In this document: one piece after another, positions 1 through 7,730 of the stretch
Position numbering within the stretch: the first letter of the stretch is position 1
Layout of the letters: every line of letters begins with the position of its first letter
Origin: a virus
Virus record (IMG/VR): IMGVR_UViG_3300032560_000038
Coordinates: 1-43,904 of that record
Direction: 5' to 3' (one strand)
Length of the DNA: 43,904 nucleotides
Made by a program: the position numbers and the translations under genes
The notes under the pieces: generated by a model
Told to the model about the DNA's origin: nothing
Database searches by the model: none
Seen by the model: only the letters and a program-made list of their open reading frames with translations

Positions 1-1
1 C

Positions 2-1642
2 CCAAACACAATCATCAATGAGTTCGTAGACATGATCTTCGCTAAGACTCCTCAGCTACAGCAGGGATCAGCCGCAGCCTACTCATACTTGATGGGCGCC
101 TTGGAATCAGGCAATCAGCTTAACATTATGTTAAGTACGTACTTTACAGACCCTAATCTTATCAACCTTGTTATTACTAAGTTGTTTGCTAAGGCTAAGG
201 GTCTTCCAGACAACGCAACTAAGTCTCAGTTAACAGCAGCTGGCATTACCACTAAGACCACAAACTTAATGAGTAACTACAACGCTGCTCAACTTAACCT
301 TACTCAAGCCACTACTAACGGAATCCTTCAGGGATCTGACGCGGCGCTCTCACAATTAACTAGTGCTACAAATGATTTTGCTGGTGCAGCCAAGAACCTT
401 AATGGTCTTCTAAAAGCATACGGATACGGCGAGACAATGCTTGGTGGCTTTAATGGAGCTGTCACGTTACTAGCTACCTCTATTGCAGGAAATCTACTTG
501 GGCCTCTTCTTTCACTCCTTAGCGGAGGCAAAGGCGGCCTTGGTGGACTTCTTTCTACAGGAAAAGGCCTTCTAGGTGTAGCAGCTAGCGCACTTGCTGG
601 ATACGGCGTTGGAGATGTTGTTGCACAGGGCGGTAAAGCACTAGGTAACGCACTAGGTACTTCATCTACAGTTACAAGAGCAGGTTCAGCAGCTGCTGCT
701 GCAGGAGCGGGAGCCTTAGCTGGTGCCGCTATTCCAATTCTTGGTGAGACAGGTATTAGCGAAGTAATCGGAGCTATTGCTGGCGGTATTAGCGGATGGC
801 TTCACTCTAAGCCAGCAACTACTACAGGCGCTGGATCTGGAAGTGGTCGTGGAGCTACAGTATCTCCTTCTAATACCATGGGTGGAGGAAGTACTGCACC
901 TGTATCTGCACTTCTTACTACAGCCGCATCTCAAATTGGAGTTCCATACTCTTGGGGTGGCGGTGGCGTAAACGGACCAAGTTCTGGTTTTGCTCAAGGC
1001 GCTGGAACCGTAGGCTTTGACTGCTCTAGCTTTGTCCAGTATGTATTTTCTAAGCAAGGTGTTTCACTTCCTAGAACAACTTATGCTCAGGTTAACTGCG
1101 GAACTGCAGTTCCTCCGTTGCAGGCTCAGCCAGGAGACCTTCTTTTCTTTGGTAGCGCAACCGCACCAGACCACGTTGCTATCTACCTAGGTGGAGGCCG
1201 CATTATTCAAGCCCCTCATACTGGTGGTGTAGTAAGTATTGCTGGTGTAGACCTAAGTACCGTATCTGCTTGTCGCCGAGTTCTAAACGGCTCAGGCAAC
1301 GGTGTTCAAATGTCTACCCTGTTTAACTCTCAAGTTATGTCGTCTATTGGCATGGGCAGCTCACCTATGCCTAATACTGTTGGCGGCTTTAGTGCTGCTG
1401 GTGGAATGGGCGGTGCTCTATCGGCTCTCTCAGGAACTGCTACAGCTGCACCTTCAACAGTTGCTGGGTATAGCAGTGCAGTTTCTTCTGGGTCAGGAGT
1501 TGCCACAACATCAGGTAGCGGCATCACTATTAACGTAACAGTACCAGCCTCTACAAGCCCTAATGCTATAGCGCAGACTACCAAGGCTGTAGCAACCGCT
1601 GTACAGCAGGGCATAGCAAGAGCTAACGCAAGGAGCAACTAA
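2..1642 (+). CDS. Tape-measure protein C-terminus with NlpC/P60 peptidase (5' partial)
   Basis: The reading frame is open to the window edge, so the ATG at 32 is internal and the true start lies upstream. The first part is Ala/Gly/Leu-rich with hydrophobic stretches (about 120-230 from that ATG), as in the membrane-active parts of tape-measure proteins. Residues about 290-405 form an NlpC/P60 cysteine-peptidase domain: the catalytic Cys is in FDCSSF (C331) and the His in PDHVAIYLG (H381), with another His in APHTGG. A Ser/Gly/Ala-rich tail follows. NlpC/P60 enzymes cut peptidoglycan stem peptides, so the domain probably opens the wall during DNA entry. Position immediately before baseplate genes supports tape measure. 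A separate tail-associated lysin is the alternative, since most of the protein is not visible. Confidence 0.8.
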   Translation, partial: PNTIINEFVDMIFAKTPQLQQGSAAAYSYLMGALESGNQLNIMLSTYFTDPNLINLVITKLFAKAKGLPDNATKSQLTAAGITTKTTNLMSNYNAAQLNLTQATTNGILQGSDAALSQLTSATNDFAGAAKNLNGLLKAYGYGETMLGGFNGAVTLLATSIAGNLLGPLLSLLSGGKGGLGGLLSTGKGLLGVAASALAGYGVGDVVAQGGKALGNALGTSSTVTRAGSAAAAAGAGALAGAAIPILGETGISEVIGAIAGGISGWLHSKPATTTGAGSGSGRGATVSPSNTMGGGSTAPVSALLTTAASQIGVPYSWGGGGVNGPSSGFAQGAGTVGFDCSSFVQYVFSKQGVSLPRTTYAQVNCGTAVPPLQAQPGDLLFFGSATAPDHVAIYLGGGRIIQAPHTGGVVSIAGVDLSTVSACRRVLNGSGNGVQMSTLFNSQVMSSIGMGSSPMPNTVGGFSAAGGMGGALSALSGTATAAPSTVAGYSSAVSSGSGVATTSGSGITINVTVPASTSPNAIAQTTKAVATAVQQGIARANARSN

Positions 1643-3294
1643 TGGCATCTCGTAACTCATCTGTAAAAACTAATGCTCAGTGGGTCGCCTACGCGTCGTC
1701 CTACATCAACGACAGCACCAACACACTATCTATCAGAAGTAAGCTATCAACTTTGCAAACCGCCTATACAATCAACATGGCTAATGCTCAAGCCTCTCTT
1801 GACAACCAAAACGGCGTTTTCAATGGAACTCTTCCTGAGGACGTTATTGGTGGCAGAAACTATAACTTCAGTGCTATTCAAAAAGCTATTGAGGACAGCT
1901 CTGTTGTTATCAATAACGTTGAGTTCTCTAACAGCCTTGCATACGGAGACCAATCTAACCTGCAAGCTTACTTAAATTATAAGTATTCAGCTGATATCGG
2001 GGCGTACGCTAACAGCCACGGCGAGTGGGTCCTCAACCTACACGATGCTGTGGACTTCTATACTAAAGAGCCTTTGCTTAGCGAAATGAACAGTTATGTT
2101 CCTAGACTTACTGGAGCCAATCAAACAGCTGCGCTAAACTTTATTGCCGATCTACCCCAACTAACTAAAACAGTTGTGGACAAGATGGCCAAGGTTACTG
2201 CCAGCATTAAAACGATTACTGCCTCGCTAGATATTGAAAAAGGTAGCATTACTACTAGCTACGTTAATCAAGTTAAAGCCTTAATCGGTGGAGGAAAGCC
2301 CCAAAGCCCTACAGTTGTTGGTTCAGGTGGGGCTAACGGCGGTACTGGCGGCGGAGGTAAGCCAGCAAAGACTAACCTCAATGGGTCTGATCCAAGCTCT
2401 ACTGACACGCCTCCATCTAAGTATCCTCCTACAGCTGAGTTCAATCTTCCTCCACATCAATGGAGTCTTCCACTAAGCGCTAAGACCATGGAGCCTGCTT
2501 TATCTTCAGCAGCATCCCAGTCTGGTGACGTGAACCGCAGAGGTCGTTTTTGGTTCTATGCAGACAGCGCTACTCAATACACGGCTAAAGCCAATGCCGC
2601 AAGAGACTACGGATTCCAATTCATTTGGAACCCTACAGACTACTCAGTAAGCGTAGCTTTGAACCCAGACGTCACTCCTTCATCATCTATGTACTGGGGA
2701 ACAGCCCTTCCTGTGTTCCCAAGCGGTGAAAATCTATCTGTATCGATCATCTTGGACCGTACAAATGACTTTGCTTGCTTTGGCCCATACGCCAGCACAA
2801 TTGGAGCAGCAACTATCGTCGGACAAGCTACTGCCGCGAACCCTGCAAACCAGGACCTACTAAATGCCCTTACAAATCTAGAGCAAGCTCTTACAGACAC
2901 CGCCAGCAACGTGACTGCAGCACAATTTACTCCGTACTACGCAAACGCGGGAACCAACGTAGAAACTCAAATTGCTGATCTTATGCGCCGAGGAACTCTG
3001 GCTGACCTTGAGTACCTATACAAGTGCATTAACGGTGATGGCTGGGTGCGGTTAGATCAGGCAACCTCAGATATCGGATTCTTGGCTATGACACTAGTAG
3101 AGATCGAGCTGGGGCCTATGCGCTACCTTGGGTATCTAAATAACCTAAATATTAGTCATCAAAAGTTTACGGAAGAGATGATTCCGCTTACAAGCCAGGT
3201 AGACCTGCAGTTTGTACTTATGGCATCTGCTTCTGTTGCACAGTCTTCCTCACTTTCTAGAACTGGAACAGGAGCGGCGGTGGCTACATCATGA
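1642..3294 (+). CDS. Tail-tube initiator / baseplate protein, CIS-tube-like
   Basis: The start codon overlaps the stop of the tape-measure gene (TAATG). The first 210 residues are mainly helical, followed by a Gly/Pro/Lys-rich linker at about 215-260. The C-terminal part has FQFIWNPTDYSVSV, which resembles the Phe-Asn-Pro motif at the start of contractile-injection-system tube (PVC7/Afp7-like) domains, and a later run matching the strand rich in Leu and Asp seen there. The next gene encodes a LysM domain, which in those systems is often fused to the tube-initiator protein, so the two genes may be a split version. This is an inference from motif and gene order. The exact family was not confirmed. 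Confidence 0.5.
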   Translation: MASRNSSVKTNAQWVAYASSYINDSTNTLSIRSKLSTLQTAYTINMANAQASLDNQNGVFNGTLPEDVIGGRNYNFSAIQKAIEDSSVVINNVEFSNSLAYGDQSNLQAYLNYKYSADIGAYANSHGEWVLNLHDAVDFYTKEPLLSEMNSYVPRLTGANQTAALNFIADLPQLTKTVVDKMAKVTASIKTITASLDIEKGSITTSYVNQVKALIGGGKPQSPTVVGSGGANGGTGGGGKPAKTNLNGSDPSSTDTPPSKYPPTAEFNLPPHQWSLPLSAKTMEPALSSAASQSGDVNRRGRFWFYADSATQYTAKANAARDYGFQFIWNPTDYSVSVALNPDVTPSSSMYWGTALPVFPSGENLSVSIILDRTNDFACFGPYASTIGAATIVGQATAANPANQDLLNALTNLEQALTDTASNVTAAQFTPYYANAGTNVETQIADLMRRGTLADLEYLYKCINGDGWVRLDQATSDIGFLAMTLVEIELGPMRYLGYLNNLNISHQKFTEEMIPLTSQVDLQFVLMASASVAQSSSLSRTGTGAAVATS

Positions 3295-3575
3295 GTATTG
3301 ATATTAACTCTCGTTACTACTACTCAACTATTGATTACATCCAACTTGTGGAGGACAGCGATAACAAAGCTATTGTCTTTTATGAGTTCGACACCATCGG
3401 AACGATCACCTATACAAAGCATATATACGTAGAAGGCGAACGCTTAGACTCAATCGCCTACAAGTACTGGGGACGATCAAACCTCTGGTGGGTAATCCCT
3501 GAGTACAACCCATCTATAACCGACTTTACTAATATCGCACCTGGAACAGAATTGATCATCCCTACAAATGTTTAA
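3291..3575 (+). CDS. LysM-domain baseplate / tube-initiator protein
   Basis: A 94-residue protein starting at an ATGA overlap with the previous stop. The C-terminal half (about 42-92) is a LysM-like fold: a Gly-Glu-Arg-Leu-Asp start, then YKYWG, the aromatic NLWWVI segment, and the closing GTELIIP strand. In contractile phage tails and injection systems small LysM proteins bridge the tube end and baseplate hub. Placement between the tube-like protein and the gpD-like hub agrees. It ends inside the start of the next gene, indicating coupled translation. Confidence 0.75.
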   Translation: MSIDINSRYYYSTIDYIQLVEDSDNKAIVFYEFDTIGTITYTKHIYVEGERLDSIAYKYWGRSNLWWVIPEYNPSITDFTNIAPGTELIIPTNV

Positions 3576-4902
3576 TTTCATAGACATTGAGTTTCCTAAT
3601 TCAGGGCTGCCTTTAGTTCTTTCCTACAGAACTACCTTCCATCAAGCTAGATATGAGCATGAAGAAGTAACCATGTACATAAAGAACTGGGGCGTTCAGT
3701 ATGCCCGAATTCAAAACGGAACCCCTATTCAAGCTACCTTTAAGTCCCCTACTGGGTCTAGGACCTTTCAAGGGTACGTCCACAGCGTAACTCCAGACCT
3801 ATCTCCAGGAAAAAACTTCGCTCAGGTAGTCGCTTACGGCGCGTCGTACGTTATGAAGCAAGCCTCTCAAAAGATCTGGACTAACGTAACTGCGGATACC
3901 GTGGTGGCTGAAATTGCTAAGAAGTATGGTTTTTCTTATAACGCTATGCCGCACCCACGTGTCTACGACCACTTAATTCAAGCGGGAGAGTCTGATTGGG
4001 CTTTTCTAGTAAAGCTAGCAAAACAATGCGGTTACTCTCTAAGAGCTGAGAACACAGCACTTTACTTTAACGAAATTACAAATGACTACAAGCAGAACTT
4101 TCAAAGCGCTAAATATGCCATTATGCGTGAAGCTAACAGCTCTCTTGGTAGCAGCATGTTTAAGTTTACTCCAGAGGTATCTGAAGCAAATGACATTGAT
4201 GCTGGAGTCATGAAGGCTGCTACAGCTGTAGGCGGAGTCAACCTAGATACAGCTACTGCAATAGTCACCACTAATCAAAGCAGACCTACGACCACAAAGA
4301 CCGTCTCTAAGTCTGAAATGTTCGACAGATTCTCTCCTACTGTTGTGATATCTAATGGAAACGTAGCTTCTTCTGAGGCTAAAGCCGCAGATGAGCGAGC
4401 TAGATACCCATATCGTGGAAGCGTTCAACTGCTGGGCGATGCCACACTAAAGCCAGATCTTCCAATTTACTTAGACGGCCTAGGCACTGAGTACTCTGGG
4501 TACTGGACAATTCTAGGCGCTGACCACATATTTGAAGAACACATGTATACAACTGAACTGCATGTGGGTTCTGATTCTTTAGGCAAAGCTTCTCCTGGAT
4601 TTACAGGTAGCCCAGACCTAATACCTTCAACGGTACCAAAAAGGCAGATTACGCCAAATGTTGCTCAGACAAATAAGAAGGTAACTTCAAGCTTATCTCA
4701 AAACTCTCGTGCTGTTAACGGGGCAACCAAATCGACTAGCCTTGTTGCCACTAACAACAGAAAGCAGCCTAAGGTAGGAAGAACCGATTCTTCTAGCTCC
4801 GCTAAGTGGTCTGGGCCAGTAACTAATTTACTAAGTGCGCCTAAGAAAACTAACTTATCATCAGCAGCTGTAGCTAAGTTAAGGAGTACAGGTGTCCGAT
4901 AA
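3568..4902 (+). CDS. Baseplate hub protein, late control D (gpD/gp27/VgrG-like)
   Basis: The 444-residue protein has the hallmark of the gpD/gp27 hub family at about residues 130-180: a DHLIQAGESDWAFLVKLAK segment followed by GYSLRAENTALYFNE, the usual signature of phage late control D proteins. These form the trimeric hub under the tail tube and carry the spike. The last ~90 residues are Ser/Thr/Lys-rich and probably disordered, which is longer than a minimal hub protein. It starts 8 bases before the LysM stop and overlaps the start of the spike gene. Confidence 0.8.
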   Translation: MFNFIDIEFPNSGLPLVLSYRTTFHQARYEHEEVTMYIKNWGVQYARIQNGTPIQATFKSPTGSRTFQGYVHSVTPDLSPGKNFAQVVAYGASYVMKQASQKIWTNVTADTVVAEIAKKYGFSYNAMPHPRVYDHLIQAGESDWAFLVKLAKQCGYSLRAENTALYFNEITNDYKQNFQSAKYAIMREANSSLGSSMFKFTPEVSEANDIDAGVMKAATAVGGVNLDTATAIVTTNQSRPTTTKTVSKSEMFDRFSPTVVISNGNVASSEAKAADERARYPYRGSVQLLGDATLKPDLPIYLDGLGTEYSGYWTILGADHIFEEHMYTTELHVGSDSLGKASPGFTGSPDLIPSTVPKRQITPNVAQTNKKVTSSLSQNSRAVNGATKSTSLVATNNRKQPKVGRTDSSSSAKWSGPVTNLLSAPKKTNLSSAAVAKLRSTGVR

Positions 4903-5260
4903 ATATTATGGTTTGTACAGAGCTATCTGTACCGATAACAACGATCCCGCAGGAACGAACAAAATCCGCGTCCAAATACCTTCAATAGTAGGCACAACCG
5001 ATGACAGTGGTGACTTGTTTCAGACTGGGTGGATACCTGGATGTTTACCTGCTGTTGATAACGGAACGCATCTTAACCACACAGATGAGTATACAACTAC
5101 ATCGACTTCGATTGGGCCTTACGGTTCACACACTCACAACGTAACCCTGAACGCAGAGCACTCTTCGCATTTAACGGTACCTAACGTAGGGCAGCCTGTG
5201 TGGATCATGTTTGAGCAAGGCGACGTTAACTTTCCAGTATGGATGGGAGTATACCTATGA
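4892..5260 (+). CDS. Baseplate spike OB-fold protein (gp5/gpV N-domain-like) with His cluster
   Basis: A 122-residue protein from a GTG start overlapping the previous stop. The N-terminal part, YYGLYRAICTDNNDPAG then KIRVQIPSIVG, and the end, VGQPVWIMFEQGDVNFPVWMG, match the OB-fold of gp5/gpV/VgrG spikes. Between them is an insertion with many His residues, including GSHTHN and EHSSH. The protein lacks the long beta-helix of full spikes, so the needle may be short or encoded elsewhere. It ends at an ATGA overlap with the gp25-like gene. Confidence 0.78.
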   Translation: MSDKYYGLYRAICTDNNDPAGTNKIRVQIPSIVGTTDDSGDLFQTGWIPGCLPAVDNGTHLNHTDEYTTTSTSIGPYGSHTHNVTLNAEHSSHLTVPNVGQPVWIMFEQGDVNFPVWMGVYL

Positions 5261-5658
5261 CCGAGAGAGCTATAGCTTTCCCGTTTTCAATTGACTCAAC
5301 TGGGTCGATCTTGACAACCACAAATGAGGAGAAGATCTGGCAAGACAGAGTTGCCTTTGTCCTGCTTACCAATGAAGGCGAAAGAGTTATGCGCCCTACA
5401 TTTGGCTCCCAGATAAACGCCCTTATCTTTGAGAACAACTTCTCTAGCACTACTGCCGCCGAACGTGTGGTGGCTGGTGCGTTCTCACGCTGGCTACCCA
5501 CGCTAAAACTGAACAACGTAGTCGCTCTTCCAGACACAGTTAGCGGAGGATTGGTAGTCCAAATTACTTATACTTTACCTAGCGGCCAGCCAGGTACGGT
5601 CACCACCTATACCAACACAGCAAACATTAACCGCTACGGCGATATCGTAACGAACTAA
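5257..5658 (+). CDS. Baseplate wedge protein gp25-like (GPW/gp25 family)
   Basis: About 133 residues. The ATG at 5257 overlaps the previous TGA and is preceded by GGGAG seven bases upstream, so it is preferred to the in-frame ATG at 5239. The family signature is clear: IWQDRVAFVLLTNEGERVM then RPTFGSQINALIFE. gp25-like proteins join baseplate wedges to the first sheath ring in all contractile tails. The gene lies directly ahead of baseplate J, as in P2 (W-J-I order) and T4-like systems. Confidence 0.88.
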   Translation: MTERAIAFPFSIDSTGSILTTTNEEKIWQDRVAFVLLTNEGERVMRPTFGSQINALIFENNFSSTTAAERVVAGAFSRWLPTLKLNNVVALPDTVSGGLVVQITYTLPSGQPGTVTTYTNTANINRYGDIVTN

Positions 5659-5670
5659 GTAGGAGACCAA

Positions 5671-7347
5671 ATGGCAACCAGCAGTAACTATGTCCCACAG
5701 GTGGATTACACCTCCCGTGACTATGCGGCTATCAGCGCTGATCTTCAGAACCTGATTCCTAACTTCCTGCCCGACTGGACCAACCGTGACCCAGCTGACT
5801 TTGGTATTACCCTGATTGAGCTATTCGCTTATATGGGTGACCTCATGTCCTACTACATTGACCGCTCTGCTAACGAGGCATTCTTAACCACAGCCAGCCA
5901 GCGTCAAAGCGTTCTTCAGATCGCCAATTTGCTCAATTACACCCCTAGTGGCTTGATTGACGCGACAACCACCTTAGAGTTTACAAACTCTACAACCTCA
6001 GCTATCACAGTACCAGCGGGTACTCAGGTAGCTACAACTGCCGTAGTAAACGGCACTAACCCACAGGTTATCTTTGAAACCCAGCTCGATGTCGTAGTAC
6101 CAGCAACCAGCACAACTGCTGTTGGAACAGCGTCTTCTACATCAGTGGTAACTTTGTCTGCGGCTAACACCAACATCTCTGTAGGAATGACAGTAGCTGG
6201 AACAGGCGTCGACTCTGGCACCATAGTAACGGCAGTAAACAGTGACGTCTCTATTACCCTAAGCGAATCTGTTACTTTGTCAGCAGTCACTCTTACCTTT
6301 ACTTCTCCAAGCCCAACAGCTTCAGTTCAGGCTCAAGAAGGTCAGACAATCACCTCTGATCCTATTCAGGTATCTGATGGACTGGCCTCTCAGATTTACC
6401 AGCTTGTACAAAGTCCAGTAATCCAAAACAGCGTGGCTGTAACTGTAGACAACAACATCTACACCCAGGTAAGCAATCTTCTTGACTCAGGTCCAAATGA
6501 TGCCGTCTTTGCAGTAACAATAGACGCAAACAACAACAGTTACGTTCAGTTTGGCGACAACATCAGTGGCCGTATCCCGCCAATCAACTCTCTTATTAGC
6601 TTCACCTATCGTATTGGCGTAGGCGCGGCAGGAAACGTTTCTGCTGGCTCATTAACCAAGATCTTGAACCTTAACGCTGCTGGACTTTCCGTAACCCAAG
6701 CTAACCCAGCTATCGGTGGCGCAGACATCGAATCCACTGACTCTATCCGTGTAAATGCGCAGGCCCCTGTGTCAAACAGTGGTCGCGTTGTATCTTTACA
6801 GGACTATCAAACCGCAGTTACAGGCGGAGTACAAAATGCTAGTAAAGCTAACGCGATCTCTAGTGTCTACACGGCAGTTACTCTTTATGTAGCTCAAAAA
6901 GGTGACCCAGGAATCGATCCACTAACAAGTGATTACACCACTGCGTTCGTTACCTTGTCTTCTTCAGTTCAAAGCTTCTTGACAGGTAAGACAGCCCCTA
7001 ACGTAACGGTCAGCGTGCTTCCTCCGACTTATGTACCTATCAACGTTACATTGGCAATCGTTGCCCCTAAGAACGTGCGAAACAGCACCGTTCAGACCGC
7101 TGCAACAGCAGCTATCGCTGGCCTACTTACCTTTGACGCCACATCTTTCGGTGAAACTGTTAAAGTTGATGATATAAGGAACGCCCTGTACGCACTAAAT
7201 AGTCAAAACACTCAGGTGTCAAGCATTACGTTCACGACCGTGGCCCGTTCAAACGGTTCAGGTTACGCGGACGTTGTTTGCGCCCCGAATGAGATACCCG
7301 AAGCTGGAACAATAACTGTAACCGTAACTGGCGGAATCTCGAGCTAA
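5671..7347 (+). CDS. Baseplate J-like wedge protein (gpJ/gp6 family)
   Basis: A 558-residue protein with a good ribosome binding site (AGGAGACC) before the ATG. The N-terminus contains VDYTSRDYAAISADL and RDPADFGITLIELFAYMGD, the hallmark of baseplate J proteins, with YYIDRSANEAFLTTA next. The C-terminal half (about 290-550) has FGDNISGRIPP and the VSNSGRVVSLQDYQTAV region typical of the family. Between about 150 and 215 is a Ser/Thr/Val-rich segment that looks like an inserted beta-sandwich (ISVGMTVAGTGV motif). gpJ dimers form the wedge ring of the baseplate. Confidence 0.88.
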   Translation: MATSSNYVPQVDYTSRDYAAISADLQNLIPNFLPDWTNRDPADFGITLIELFAYMGDLMSYYIDRSANEAFLTTASQRQSVLQIANLLNYTPSGLIDATTTLEFTNSTTSAITVPAGTQVATTAVVNGTNPQVIFETQLDVVVPATSTTAVGTASSTSVVTLSAANTNISVGMTVAGTGVDSGTIVTAVNSDVSITLSESVTLSAVTLTFTSPSPTASVQAQEGQTITSDPIQVSDGLASQIYQLVQSPVIQNSVAVTVDNNIYTQVSNLLDSGPNDAVFAVTIDANNNSYVQFGDNISGRIPPINSLISFTYRIGVGAAGNVSAGSLTKILNLNAAGLSVTQANPAIGGADIESTDSIRVNAQAPVSNSGRVVSLQDYQTAVTGGVQNASKANAISSVYTAVTLYVAQKGDPGIDPLTSDYTTAFVTLSSSVQSFLTGKTAPNVTVSVLPPTYVPINVTLAIVAPKNVRNSTVQTAATAAIAGLLTFDATSFGETVKVDDIRNALYALNSQNTQVSSITFTTVARSNGSGYADVVCAPNEIPEAGTITVTVTGGISS

Positions 7348-7356
7348 GGACAGAGA

Positions 7357-7716
7357 ATGACTACTTACTATCCAAATGGGATAACCCCTTTTACTACTCA
7401 CGTAGACATCACTGAGATCATTGATGCGTCTCATGTCAACAAGCTTCAGACTGAAGTAACCTCTATCGAAACAATCGTAGGTGTTACCCCATCTACTGTA
7501 CCTACAGGCGGCTTTGCTACCGACCTTACGGCAGCTTCCAGCACGAGCAATCCAACGCCTACGTCAAATTTGTACTTGACGGCTGGGACTCAATTTAACA
7601 GCATCTCTGATCGTATTACAAACGTTGAAAACATTGCTATCACGGCTTACACCTCAGGAGCAGCTGCAGCACAGGTAGGAAATGTACTAGCGGTAGAAGT
7701 ACTCGGCGGATTCTAA
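7357..7716 (+). CDS. Small baseplate-associated protein of unknown function
   Basis: 119 residues, starting 9 bases after the J gene with an AAGGACAGAG ribosome binding site. I do not recognise a family. It is Thr/Ser-rich with a heptad-like segment around VNKLQTEVTSIETIVGV and another around FNSISDRITNVENIAIT, which could be short trimeric coiled coils of a fibre or adaptor. Lying between the J-like and gpI-like genes, it is probably a virion component. Confidence 0.45.
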   Translation: MTTYYPNGITPFTTHVDITEIIDASHVNKLQTEVTSIETIVGVTPSTVPTGGFATDLTAASSTSNPTPTSNLYLTAGTQFNSISDRITNVENIAITAYTSGAAAAQVGNVLAVEVLGGF

Positions 7717-7730
7717 CTTAAGGACTACAC

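Noticed and set aside
716-1638. Long antisense frames opposite the tape-measure gene
   Set aside because: They lie wholly within a gene with clear domain structure, have no ribosome binding site and encode low-complexity sequence; shadows of the coding strand.
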